DNA from: Hyphomonas sp.
Lineage (GTDB): Bacteria; Pseudomonadota; Alphaproteobacteria; Caulobacterales; Hyphomonadaceae
DNA length: 9,201 bases
Reading direction: 5' to 3'
NCBI GenBank assembly: GCA_003486945.1
Contig: DNFL01000111.1
Coordinates: 1 to 9,201, forward strand
Shown here one piece after another: positions 1 through 6,833 of the stretch. Under the pieces are notes generated by a model that was not told where the DNA came from, made no database searches, and saw nothing but the letters and a program-made list of their open reading frames with translations. Position 1 is the stretch's first letter, and each line of letters starts with the position of its first letter. Both the position numbers and the translations under genes were made by a program.

Positions 1-161
1 TGCGGACCTGGGGCCGGATCGGAACGCAAGGTCGGACAAGCATCGAGACCCTCCCCACGTTGGAAGACGCGGAGAATGCGGCATCTCGAGCCCTCCGCCA
101 GAAGATGCGGCGGGGCTATCGGCCGTCCGGCCAGTTGCCGCAGCCATACCTTGCGGTGTGA
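1..161 (+). CDS. WGR-domain protein, C-terminal part (5' end outside window)
   Basis: An open frame enters from the left edge (first full codon at position 3) and ends at TGA 159-161, giving 52 visible residues. It begins RTWGRIGTQGRTSIETL, which carries the W-G-R signature followed by GxxG(R/Q)T that defines the WGR domain. A basic helical stretch and a short PQPYLAV tail follow. In bacteria, small stand-alone WGR proteins are common and mostly uncharacterised; in eukaryotes the domain occurs in PARPs and contacts DNA and neighbouring domains. Because the domain sits directly before the stop, this is either a short single-domain protein or a longer protein with a terminal WGR; the window cannot tell. 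Its stop lies 6 bp from the stop of the convergent bactofilin gene. Confidence 0.75.
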   Translation, partial: RTWGRIGTQGRTSIETLPTLEDAENAASRALRQKMRRGYRPSGQLPQPYLAV

Positions 162-167
162 GATCGG

Positions 168-530
168 TCAGGCCTTCCGTTGAAGCCTGCCTTCCAACAC
201 GGCACCGGCCTCAATGGCGATCCGCTCATGGATGACGTCGGCCTGCACGACCGCACTCGGCGCGAGCTGAACGTTTCGCGACGAGATCATACCAGAGACA
301 GCCCCAAGCACGACGAGGTCGTGGGTGGCGACGGAACCTTCAACGCGACCTGAACCAGCCACGCTGATCTCCGGCGCTCGCAGTGAGCCAACGACATTGC
401 CTTGGATCTCGATCGGTCCAGTGGAGGTGGCATCGCCTTCGACAATAAGGTCCTGCGCGAAGATGCTGCGGCGAGCGTTCGGACTTACCGGGTCCGGCCA
501 TCGGTCTAGATCGCCATGTGGGGTCTTCAT
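168..530 (-). CDS. Bactofilin family protein (polymer-forming cytoskeletal protein)
   Basis: This 120-aa protein starts at ATG 530-528 and stops at TGA 170-168. Residues about 22-117 form the repetitive beta-helix pattern of bactofilins (DUF583): short strands of alternating small and hydrophobic residues with recurrent glycines, such as IEIQGNVVGSLRAPEISVAG and VEGSVATHDLVVLGAVSG, each turn about 17-18 residues. The N-terminal 20 residues are polar and proline-rich and the C-terminus is short and basic, as usual for the non-helical tails. Bactofilins self-assemble without nucleotide into filaments, often at the membrane, and scaffold cell-wall or morphogenesis enzymes. No peptidase or wall-synthesis partner is visible nearby, so the specific role is unknown. 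A GAGG about 10 nt upstream is a weak ribosome binding site. The gene is convergent with the WGR gene. Confidence 0.85.
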   Translation of the reverse strand: MKTPHGDLDRWPDPVSPNARRSIFAQDLIVEGDATSTGPIEIQGNVVGSLRAPEISVAGSGRVEGSVATHDLVVLGAVSGMISSRNVQLAPSAVVQADVIHERIAIEAGAVLEGRLQRKA

Positions 531-1131
531 CTTGGTGCCGCCTCAGCTCAACTTCGTGCCGCACGACAGGACCAGAATCGAAACGAAAGGACAACACGCG
601 ACGCTGTGATCGCCGAAGAAGGGCGGCAGCCTTCCGCATTGTACAACTCATCCGGCCAGGGTCATCGCCGGTCGTTCCTCATGAGCCATAGAGCCTGCGC
701 CAATCGCTCATGAGGGTGCGTCAGGCTGTTGGTTGGTGTTGTCCACGATGAAAACGAAGGGCTAGGGTATTCCGGTGAACTTGCAGCGAGGGTGGTGATG
801 ATGGAACGCGAAGAGAGCAATAGCTTGACTGATCTCACTTCTAACTTCAGGCATGAGCAGTTCGAAGGCGAGATGAAGCTGCGCCTCGCCGTTCCCTTTG
901 ATGCCTGGGGGCCCATCGGCAGGGGAGGGTCTATTACGACCGAAGCGCGCGCTCATCTGGGCCGCCTTGCCGAAACCGGCAACGGAGACATGGCTTGATA
1001 CACTCGGGTCCGGCGTATGAGTCGACCGACATCATGTCCGGATCCCATGCGCGACCTGTGGTTCCGCCGCTAATCGGGTGTAATTGGGTCAAGAAATGGG
1101 TTGCGGAAAATGGGTGTTATTGGGTATTTAA
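531..1131. other. About 600-bp spacer, essentially without recognisable genes
   Basis: This stretch separates the bactofilin start from the fic start and should hold both promoters. Apart from the weak small ORF at 798-998 and the repeat array just before fic, I recognise nothing. It contains two copies of the self-complementary octamer CTCATGAG (678-685 and 707-714) that could pair as a hairpin with a 21-nt loop. Several overlapping frames are open on both strands, but none has a convincing start, family signature or length. Confidence 0.5.
798..998 (+). CDS. Possible small hypothetical protein (66 aa), weak
   Basis: An open frame from ATG 798 to TGA 996-998 encodes 66 residues beginning MMEREESNSL. 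The sequence GAGGG lies about 6 nt upstream of the tandem ATG codons and could serve as a ribosome binding site. Third codon positions are fairly GC-rich, which mildly favours coding, but this is also expected by chance in DNA of this composition. The frame extends upstream to a TTG at 729 without an obvious ribosome site. The protein is mixed charged and hydrophobic with no membrane segment, and I recognise no family. It may equally be non-coding spacer. Confidence 0.25.
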   Translation: MMEREESNSLTDLTSNFRHEQFEGEMKLRLAVPFDAWGPIGRGGSITTEARAHLGRLAETGNGDMA

Positions 1132-1137
1132 ATGGGT
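1076..1137 (+). repeat. Six-copy GGGT-centred repeat array overlapping the fic start (putative operator)
   Basis: The core GGGT occurs at 1076, 1086, 1098, 1112, 1122 and 1134, giving spacings of 10, 12, 14, 10 and 12 bp. Most copies read A(A/T)TGGGT or TAATYGGGT. All are on the same strand and roughly one helical turn apart, and the last copy contains the annotated start codon (ATGGGT at 1132). Such phased direct repeats across a promoter and start are typical of a protein-binding operator. The fic product has a C-terminal winged-helix-like region, so autoregulation is a reasonable inference. Confidence 0.6.
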
Positions 1138-2187
1138 ATGATCCAAATCCATACGCTCCGCATCACCCCGAACTTTCTTTCGATCATCGCCGAAATCGAC
1201 GAGTTCAAGGGCGCATGGCGCGCGCTCGGAAGTCTCGCCCCCGAGCGGCTGTCCGCCTTGCGCCGCGTCGCTACGATCGAAAGCATCGGCTCTTCGACCC
1301 GCATTGAAGGAAGCCGACTCTCAGATCAGGAGGTCCAGCGTCTTCTCTCCAACCTCGACATCCAGACCTTCTCGACCCGAGACGAAGAGGAGGTCGCTGG
1401 CTACGCCCAGGTCATGGATGCGGTCTTCGCCTCGTGGCGCGACATGGACGTGACCGAAAACCATATCCGCCAATTACACCGGGACCTTCTGCGGCACAGC
1501 GGCAAGGATCAGCGCCACAGGGGAGCCTGGAAGACCGCGCCAAACTCGATCGCGGCTTTCGACGAGACAGGGCGGCAGATTGGCGTCGTGTTCGAGACCG
1601 CCACCCCCTTCGACACCCCCGGCCGCATGGTTGAACTGATCGACTGGTACAACACCGCCACCCGGGACCGTGAACTGCATCCGCTGCTGCTGATCGGAGT
1701 CTTCGTCGTGGTCTTCCTCGAGATCCATCCGTTCCAGGACGGCAACGGACGTCTCAGTCGGATCCTTACGACCCTCCTGCTTCTGCGCGCAGGCTATGCC
1801 TATGTACCGTACTCCTCCCTCGAAAGCGTGATCGAGCAAAGCAAGGAGGCCTACTATCTGGCCCTTCGACAGACCCAGGGAACGATCAGGTCTGACAGTC
1901 CGGACTGGGAACCTTGGCTCGGCTTCTTCCTGTCCGCGCTGCAGCGCCAGATGCATCGTCTGCGCGTAAAGATTGAGCGTGAACGACTTTTGATGGGTAG
2001 CCTCCCGGAAGTTTCGGCGCAACTCTTAGACCTCGTGCGAGACCACGGTCGCTTGACCATCGGCGACGCCGAGCGCCTGTCCGGCCAGAATCGCAACACA
2101 CTGAAGCAGCACTTCCGCGCGCTGGTGGCAGATGGCCACCTGAGACTGAACGGAGCCGGGAGGGGGGCTTGGTATTCGCTCCGATAA
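1132..2187 (+). CDS. Fic family protein, class II (adenylyltransferase with built-in inhibitory helix)
   Basis: This 351-aa protein carries the complete Fic active-site motif HPFQDGNGRLSR at residues 199-210: catalytic H199, metal ligand D203, and the phosphate-binding GNGR. Fic enzymes transfer AMP (less often other nucleotide moieties) from a nucleotide substrate to a hydroxyl side chain of a target protein. An inhibitory motif SSTRIEG lies at 54-60 (S55, E59, G60), matching (S/T)xxxE(G/N) N-terminal to the Fic core; this makes it class II, self-inhibited through the glutamate. Residues about 290-345 look like a winged helix-turn-helix, suggesting a DNA-binding tail as in many stand-alone bacterial Fic proteins. 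The start is uncertain between ATG 1132 and ATG 1138; neither has a Shine-Dalgarno sequence, and a repeat array overlaps both. The gene is convergent with the CBASS exonuclease gene, 65 bp away, so it is not part of that operon. The target protein is unknown. Confidence 0.93.
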   Translation: MGMIQIHTLRITPNFLSIIAEIDEFKGAWRALGSLAPERLSALRRVATIESIGSSTRIEGSRLSDQEVQRLLSNLDIQTFSTRDEEEVAGYAQVMDAVFASWRDMDVTENHIRQLHRDLLRHSGKDQRHRGAWKTAPNSIAAFDETGRQIGVVFETATPFDTPGRMVELIDWYNTATRDRELHPLLLIGVFVVVFLEIHPFQDGNGRLSRILTTLLLLRAGYAYVPYSSLESVIEQSKEAYYLALRQTQGTIRSDSPDWEPWLGFFLSALQRQMHRLRVKIERERLLMGSLPEVSAQLLDLVRDHGRLTIGDAERLSGQNRNTLKQHFRALVADGHLRLNGAGRGAWYSLR

Positions 2188-2252
2188 TTTTGATTATGCA
2201 ACTTCTCGAAGATTGGTCTAGCCGCCCGTAGAGATGGGTAACTAAAGGATAT

Positions 2253-2813
2253 CTAATCCCTTCGATCGGCCGAGATTCTACCCCACAACAGTCTGAAAAT
2301 CTCAGCTTGGTAGCGGGCATCCTGCAATGCGTCGTGGGTGCCCATAAGTGTAGGCTTAAGAGTTTCTGCCATCTTGCTGGACCGCGTGTCGCGCCAAGAG
2401 CAGCCTGTTGCGCCCATGTAGAGTGCCTTGATGTCAAGAGCGGTAAAGCCGAACGGATTTTCGCCTATAAATCTATGGAAGTAGTAGTTCACGAAAGACC
2501 AATCGAACGGCGCATTGAGCCCAACAAACACGAGCGTTTCGCCCGGATCAGCCAATGTCGCCAGCCAGTCCGAGAAAGCCTTCATCGCTGCTGTGGGAGC
2601 TACCCCCCGCCGACTAAGGTCTTCCATGGAAAGCCCAGTAACCTCCAGCGCCTTCGCGTCGACCTTGTCGTTAATTGGTTTAACCTCCACGGTGAACCCG
2701 TTGCCCGGATCAAATGCGGCGCAGGCACCGATCGACAGCAGGCTATACTCGCCGGGAACTGGGCCTGACGTCTCGACATCGACCGAGACGAATACTTCGC
2801 GAGCGTTAGTCAT
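2253..2813 (-). CDS. cap18: DEDDh 3'-5' exonuclease, last gene of the CBASS operon (Cap18-like)
   Basis: This 186-aa protein has all five residues of a DEDDh exonuclease: Exo I VDVET (D12, E14), Exo II NAPFDWSF (D104), Exo III HDALQD (H160, D165). The family, which includes RNase T and DnaQ, removes 3' nucleotides from DNA or RNA using two metal ions. The start is ATG 2813-2811, which overlaps the stop of the upstream effector gene as ATGA, giving translational coupling; the frame stays open upstream to 2918 but that stretch only shadows the effector gene. A DEDDh exonuclease is, from memory, a recorded accessory protein of HORMA-type CBASS (Cap18). Its substrate here could be phage nucleic acid or the oligonucleotide second messenger, and the sequence does not decide. 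The symbol rests on context plus fold. The gene ends TAG at 2253. Confidence 0.88.
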   Translation of the reverse strand: MTNAREVFVSVDVETSGPVPGEYSLLSIGACAAFDPGNGFTVEVKPINDKVDAKALEVTGLSMEDLSRRGVAPTAAMKAFSDWLATLADPGETLVFVGLNAPFDWSFVNYYFHRFIGENPFGFTALDIKALYMGATGCSWRDTRSSKMAETLKPTLMGTHDALQDARYQAEIFRLLWGRISADRRD

Positions 2814-3976
2814 GAGATCAATGGCTCCGTGGGCACGAGCGTTGGGCGATTGCGGATCGCCAGCCAGTGTTCTTTGAACGCGCGCCGCCGTTCGACGGCG
2901 CTGCCGTTCGCCTTCCAATGATGACCAGCGAATGTAGTTATATCGAACGGCATGAAAGCTCCCTCTCGCGCCGTGACCATTGTGGGCAGGCCGCGGCCGA
3001 AGGCATAGCCGAGCTCCAGAAAGCAGTTCGGCCGCGCGCCGGTGATATCGGCCAAGACCACGCTACTGCGATGCAGCTTGGCGAAGATCTCCTGATCGAT
3101 CCGCGCATGGTCGTAGGCCTGTCTGCCGTCGATGACGATCAGGCGATAGCCGAGTTCGTCTTCGAGCACGGGCTTGGCTACGACATCGAAAAAGTCCTGG
3201 ACGCTCGCATAGTCCGCGTGGTCGGGATTAAGCAGGCGCACAGCAAAGGCCTTGGGTCGTTCCAGTGCCTCCAGCAGGTCGATCAGGGCAGCGACGCGAT
3301 CGGCGTTGCCCTGCCGTTTCGGAAAGCTTATGCGGTTGATCCAGTCATGCGCGTCGCCGTCATCGGCGATCTGGAACAGACGGCGAGTTTGCGCGCTCGA
3401 TAGACCAAAAGCATAAAGTCGGCGCGAACCCTTGCTTTCTGGGCAGAGGGGGAGGTTCAACGGGACGATCGGCTTGCCAGCGTCGTGATAGAGGTTAGCC
3501 AGATAGAGAACCCCTTCATCGCCACCCAAGGTTATGAGAACGTCTCCGAAGCGGGCTTGAGCCTCCATGCGCTTGCTGTTCATATTCCAATGTGCGGCGC
3601 TCTCGATCTTGACCAACTGCGAGGCGCGCAACTCGTCCCACAAGTCGAGATAGGTCTCCGGGATCTGCTCTTCGGTCTTGTGGTGCTGCACAGCGACCAC
3701 AAACGGTCCTGGCGCAGTTGGCGGGCGAAGCGCGAGACTGTCCCGGATGGTCTTCCAGACCAGCCAGTCGAAACAGACCGGCAATCCGTCCACCTTTCGC
3801 GGCGGTTCGGCATCGAGTGGTATGACGAAGTTCGCGCCGCGCTTCACGAGTTCCTTGACTAGCAGCGCGACCAATTCACGAGCCGCTTCGACGTCAGCGG
3901 TCGGGGCGATAGCGAGATCATTGATCACGCTGCCAGAGATATGGATGCGGCGTCCGAACAGGGGAGATCGGGCCAT
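2810..3976 (-). CDS. Probable CBASS effector: SLOG-like sensor domain fused to a deoxyribosyltransferase-like (DRHyd) domain
   Basis: This 388-aa protein starts at ATG 3976-3974, overlapping the TRIP13 stop as TAATG, after a strong GGAGGA site. Residues about 8-175 look like a SLOG (LOG/Smf-DprA-type) Rossmann domain: a first strand IHISGSV (11-17), a helix, then ARFGDVLITLGGDEG (141-155) with the glycine-rich nucleotide-binding loop, and KPIVPLN. Residues about 240-375 resemble the nucleoside 2-deoxyribosyltransferase fold: RIDQEIFAKLHRSSVVLAD (292-310) followed by ITGARPNCFLELGYAFGRG, with D310, N317 and E321 as likely active-site residues, and a later PFDI. Such DRHyd domains are predicted to hydrolyse nucleosides or nucleotides. 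Its place after CD-NTase, HORMA and TRIP13 is where CBASS effectors sit, so I infer that the SLOG half senses the cyclic oligonucleotide and the DRHyd half depletes a nucleotide or NAD-like pool. There is no membrane segment or signal peptide. Fold assignments are by motif only. Confidence 0.75.
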   Translation of the reverse strand: MARSPLFGRRIHISGSVINDLAIAPTADVEAARELVALLVKELVKRGANFVIPLDAEPPRKVDGLPVCFDWLVWKTIRDSLALRPPTAPGPFVVAVQHHKTEEQIPETYLDLWDELRASQLVKIESAAHWNMNSKRMEAQARFGDVLITLGGDEGVLYLANLYHDAGKPIVPLNLPLCPESKGSRRLYAFGLSSAQTRRLFQIADDGDAHDWINRISFPKRQGNADRVAALIDLLEALERPKAFAVRLLNPDHADYASVQDFFDVVAKPVLEDELGYRLIVIDGRQAYDHARIDQEIFAKLHRSSVVLADITGARPNCFLELGYAFGRGLPTMVTAREGAFMPFDITTFAGHHWKANGSAVERRRAFKEHWLAIRNRPTLVPTEPLIS

Positions 3977-4872
3977 TACTTATCCTCCATGACTGGAGAC
4001 GCGTGAAGGGTGGACGCGACCGAGGTCAGGTCTGCGAAGCTCAAGGCGCGGTCGGGATAGGCCTTCGCGAGTGCAGCAGGATAAAGCCGGGTTCGAATAT
4101 CCGAGTATGTCCATGAAGGATGACGATCCCGCGCGCCGGTCAGCTGCGTCAACTCGGCAAGCTGCGGCTGCGAGAGCCCGAGACCAGCAAGATCCATGTT
4201 GAAGAGCTGCTGGCGCTCAGCATCGCTGGGGCGGGCGAAAGTCTCAACGATCGCGGCACGCCGGCGTAGGGCGGGATCGAGAACAGACAGGCGGTTGGTG
4301 CAAAGGATCACGACAATTCGTCCGCCATATTGCCTCAGATCATCAATACCTTGGATCAGAGTATTCACCGCCACCTTGTCCTCATGATGGCTATGATCCT
4401 GCGCGCGGGACGCAGCGAGGCTATCGCCTTCGTCGATAATCAGGATCGCCCGCCGGGTCTTGCCGACCGACTGCGTTACTTTGCGGAAAGCCTCGGCAAT
4501 CAGGGTGCCCATTTCGCCAACCATGCCGTTGCCGCGCACCCGGTTCGACAGCTTGAACAACATCGAATCCGAACTGCGCGCCTCGGCCACTAGGCGGTTT
4601 GCGATGCATTCCGCCATCGCAGTCTTGCCGGTTCCTACATCTCCGTGGAAGATCACCAGCGGATACTGCTCCGCGACCAGATCACACAGCCCGAGCTTGC
4701 CGCCGTGGTGTTTCCTGTTCCACTCGCCAAGCGAGCCTACATTCAGTAACAGGCGAAGCTGGTCGTGAACGCGAGCGTAGCGTTGATCGAAGCCAAGCAA
4801 GGTCTTTTCGCGCACGGCCAAGTTATCGCTCGGAAGCGCAATCTCATTATCAAAGATGTTTGGCTGGCTCAT
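3976..4872 (-). CDS. cap6: TRIP13/Pch2-like AAA+ ATPase of CBASS
   Basis: This 298-aa single-domain AAA+ protein has Walker A GDVGTGKT (77-84), Walker B ILIIDEGD (143-150, D147 and E148), sensor 1 N193 in CTNR, arginine residues at 203-205 (LDPALRRRAA) and a sensor 2-like arginine in YSDIRTRL (R260). The DEGDSLAA segment and compact size match bacterial TRIP13 homologs. Known role: a hexamer threads the N-terminus of the HORMA protein, converts its closed form to the open form and so switches off the CD-NTase after false alarms. The chosen start, ATG 4872-4870, overlaps the HORMA stop as ATGA with AAGGA upstream; an in-frame TTG at 4881 is less likely. An IS21 insertion upstream now cuts the gene off from the operon promoter, so expression needs another promoter or read-through. 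Confidence 0.9.
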   Translation of the reverse strand: MSQPNIFDNEIALPSDNLAVREKTLLGFDQRYARVHDQLRLLLNVGSLGEWNRKHHGGKLGLCDLVAEQYPLVIFHGDVGTGKTAMAECIANRLVAEARSSDSMLFKLSNRVRGNGMVGEMGTLIAEAFRKVTQSVGKTRRAILIIDEGDSLAASRAQDHSHHEDKVAVNTLIQGIDDLRQYGGRIVVILCTNRLSVLDPALRRRAAIVETFARPSDAERQQLFNMDLAGLGLSQPQLAELTQLTGARDRHPSWTYSDIRTRLYPAALAKAYPDRALSFADLTSVASTLHASPVMEDK

Positions 4873-5177
4873 GCCGCCCAATCCTTCCGTTGCATTCCAT
4901 AGGTGCTGCTGACGTAGTTGCGACTGCCGGAGGAATTCAGGCTTGAATGGCTGGTGTCGTCGTATGACGTAGTCCAGCCGATCTTTAGCTTGCCACGCAT
5001 CGCCTCCCTGGCTGCGGTCGTGTACGCAGCGGTATAACTGATCACAATTCGCAGGTTTGCGCCCGCTACGCGCGGCCAGAGGACGCCGCCAGGACGGCTG
5101 GTGGTCAGCGTCCCCGCGTCGGTATCGACATCAAATCGTACCGCCTTCAATTCGGCGCCATATTGCTGCAGCGTGAG

Positions 5178-5187
5178 GTCCACCCAT
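5178..5187. repeat. Target site duplication, left copy (GTCCACCCAT)
   Basis: This ten-base direct repeat directly adjoins the left end of the element and is identical to 7690-7699. On the coding strand it specifies part of the Trp-Val-Asp stretch of HORMA. IS21-type duplications are usually somewhat shorter (about 4-8 bp), so one or two of the ten matches may be chance. Confidence 0.9.
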
Positions 5188-5215
5188 TGTTGATTTCCAC
5201 CCAGAACTGAGCCGG
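5188..5215 (+). repeat. IS21 left terminal inverted repeat (28 bp)
   Basis: It starts TGTTGATTTCCACCCAGAAC and is perfectly complementary-inverted to 7662-7689. A second related copy follows at about 5226-5248 (ATTTCCAC, then GAAGTGAGCC), matching the paired transposase-binding repeats of IS21 elements. Confidence 0.93.
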
Positions 5216-5300
5216 ATCGGCGCGTAATTTCCACTGAGAAGTGAGCCATGTGAACCTTTCCCCAAAGCGGTGAGCGGCGGGGGTAACGGGAGTGATCCAC

Positions 5301-6833
5301 ATGGGACTTTTGAACATCATCCGACGCATGCACTTTCGGCAGAAGCTGTCGGTCCGCGAGATCGCGCGGCGCACCGGCCTGTCGCGCAACACGATTACCA
5401 AGCACCTGGCGGGGGGCACGATCGAGCCGAAGTTCGCCACGCCGGACCGGCCGAGCAAGCTTGATCCTTTCGCCGAGAAGCTGGCCGGCTGGCTGAAGAC
5501 AGAAGCCGGCAAGTCGCGCAAGCAGCGGCGGACGCTGAAGCAGATGCATGCCGATCTCGTCAAGCTTGGCTTCACCGGCTCCTACGGCCGGGTTGCAGCG
5601 TTTGCGCGGCAATGGCGGACAGATCGCCAGCGCGAACAGCAGACCACGGGACGCGGCACCTTTGTTCCGCTGTCCTTTCGACCGGGCGAAGCGTTCCAGT
5701 TCGACTGGAGCGAAGACTACGGGCATCTGGCCGACGATCGCACCAAGCTTCAGATGGCCCACATCAAGCTGTCCCACAGCCGGGCCTTCCTGTTGCGCGC
5801 CTACCCGCTCCAGACCCACGAGATGCTGTTCGATGCCCACTGGCATGGCTTCCGTGTGTTCGGCGGCGTGCCCGAGCGCGGCATATACGATAACATGCGC
5901 ACGGCGGTGGACCGGGTCGGCCGAGGCAAGGAGCGGCAGGTCAACCTCCGCTTTCTGGCCATGACGAACCACTATGTCTTCGAACCGGAGTTCTGCAATC
6001 CTGCCGCAGGCTGGGAGAAGGGACAGGTCGAGAAGAACGTTCAGGACTCCCGCCGCCAGATCCTGCAGAAGATGCCGGGCTTTCCCGATCTTGACATGAT
6101 GAATGCCTGGCTGCAGCAGCGTTGCCTGGAGGTGTGGCAGGAGACCCCGCACGGCACGCTGCCCGGCACGATCCATGACGTCTGGGCTGCGGAGCGGGCC
6201 GCACTGATGCCGTTGCCGCCCGCCTTTGACGGCTTCATCGAGCTGAGCAAGCGCGTCTCGCCCACCTGCCTGATCAGCTTCGAGCGCAATCGCTACAGCG
6301 TGCCGTCGTCCTTTGCCAATCGCCCCGTCAGCCTGCGGATCTACCCGGACCGGCTGGTTGTCGCGGCCGAGGGCAACATCCTGTGCGAGCATGGTCGCGT
6401 GTTCCAGCGCAATCACCAGGTGCCGCCGCGGACGATCTACGACTGGCGGCATTATCTTGCTGTTCTTCAGCGCAAGCCCGGTGCCTTGCGCAATGGCGCG
6501 CCCTTTGCCGAGTTCCCGCCTGCCTTCCGGCAACTGCAGGAGCAGATGCTCCGCAAACCCGGCGGAGACCGCGAGATGGTCGACATTCTCGCCCTGGTTC
6601 TTCAGCACGACGAACAGGCCGTGCTGACCGCGGTGGAGTTGGCCCTGGCCGAGGGCGTGGCAACCAAGACCCATGTGCTGAACCTGTTGCACCGGCTGGT
6701 CGACGGCAAGCTCATTGGCGGGCCGCCGCTCGATACCCCGCAGGCTCTGGTTCTCCATCGCGAGCCCAAGGCCAATGTCGAGCGCTATGACGGCCTGCGC
6801 ACCCCCGTTGCAGGAGGCCGTCATGCGTCATGA
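5301..6833 (+). CDS. istA: IS21-family transposase IstA
   Basis: This 510-aa DDE recombinase begins at ATG 5301, chosen over GTG 5292 because GGGAG sits about 8 nt upstream of the ATG. An N-terminal helix-turn-helix ([21 protein letters not shown], residues 16-36) should bind the terminal repeats. The RNase H-like core shows FQFDWSED (D135), a second acidic site in [10 protein letters not shown] (D197) and [10 protein letters not shown] (likely catalytic E244), then the beta-barrel-like region with [20 protein letters not shown]. IstA cuts and joins the element ends and works with the IstB ATPase. Length and order are as expected for the family, with no frameshift. The 3' end overlaps istB by 11 nt. 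Confidence 0.95.
   Translation: MGLLNIIRRMHFRQKLSVREIARRTGLSRNTITKHLAGGTIEPKFATPDRPSKLDPFAEKLAGWLKTEAGKSRKQRRTLKQMHADLVKLGFTGSYGRVAAFARQWRTDRQREQQTTGRGTFVPLSFRPGEAFQFDWSEDYGHLADDRTKLQMAHIKLSHSRAFLLRAYPLQTHEMLFDAHWHGFRVFGGVPERGIYDNMRTAVDRVGRGKERQVNLRFLAMTNHYVFEPEFCNPAAGWEKGQVEKNVQDSRRQILQKMPGFPDLDMMNAWLQQRCLEVWQETPHGTLPGTIHDVWAAERAALMPLPPAFDGFIELSKRVSPTCLISFERNRYSVPSSFANRPVSLRIYPDRLVVAAEGNILCEHGRVFQRNHQVPPRTIYDWRHYLAVLQRKPGALRNGAPFAEFPPAFRQLQEQMLRKPGGDREMVDILALVLQHDEQAVLTAVELALAEGVATKTHVLNLLHRLVDGKLIGGPPLDTPQALVLHREPKANVERYDGLRTPVAGGRHAS

Larger units (their letters stand above)
4869..5249 (-). pseudogene. cap7: C-terminal HORMA fragment with an IS-supplied in-frame start (126 aa)
   Basis: From inside the left end of the element an ATG (5249-5247) opens a frame MAHFSVEITRR... 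that crosses the IS border in frame into WVDLTLQQYGAEL and runs to the HORMA stop. About 21 residues are IS-encoded, followed by the duplicated-target residues and the last 102 residues of HORMA. AAAGG lies about 5 nt before this ATG, a usable ribosome site. The piece keeps most of the beta-core and C-terminus but lacks the native N-terminus, which TRIP13 engages in known systems. Whether any transcript covers it is unknown; I see no clear promoter facing this way. Confidence 0.5.

Noticed and set aside
1076..1137. Reading the GGGT array as a CRISPR or replication iteron set.
   Set aside because: The repeat cores are only 4-7 bp with 10-14 bp spacing, there is no rep gene or cas gene nearby, and the array abuts the fic start; an operator is the simpler reading.
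1474..2022. Antisense 182-aa frame inside fic.
   Set aside because: It lies wholly opposite a gene with intact Fic motifs and shows no domain of its own.
2188..2252. Possible terminator between the convergent fic and exonuclease genes.
   Set aside because: Only a short AT-rich inverted repeat (ATAAT-TTTG-ATTAT near 2184-2197) is present, with no GC-rich stem and no U-tract.
2814..2918. Upstream extension of the exonuclease to 2918 (35 extra residues).
   Set aside because: The extension is arginine-rich shadow sequence inside the effector gene; the ATG at 2813 gives the ATGA coupling and places the VDVET motif at the usual distance from the N-terminus.
4873..4881. TTG start for the TRIP13-like gene, three codons upstream.
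   Set aside because: The ATG at 4872 overlaps the HORMA stop as ATGA, the same coupling used at the effector-exonuclease junction, and needs no rare start codon.
4869..6824. A 651-aa open frame on the minus strand.
   Set aside because: It is antisense to istA for most of its length and only its last 126 codons correspond to the HORMA fragment; the rest lacks any family signature and is a shadow of GC-rich codon usage.
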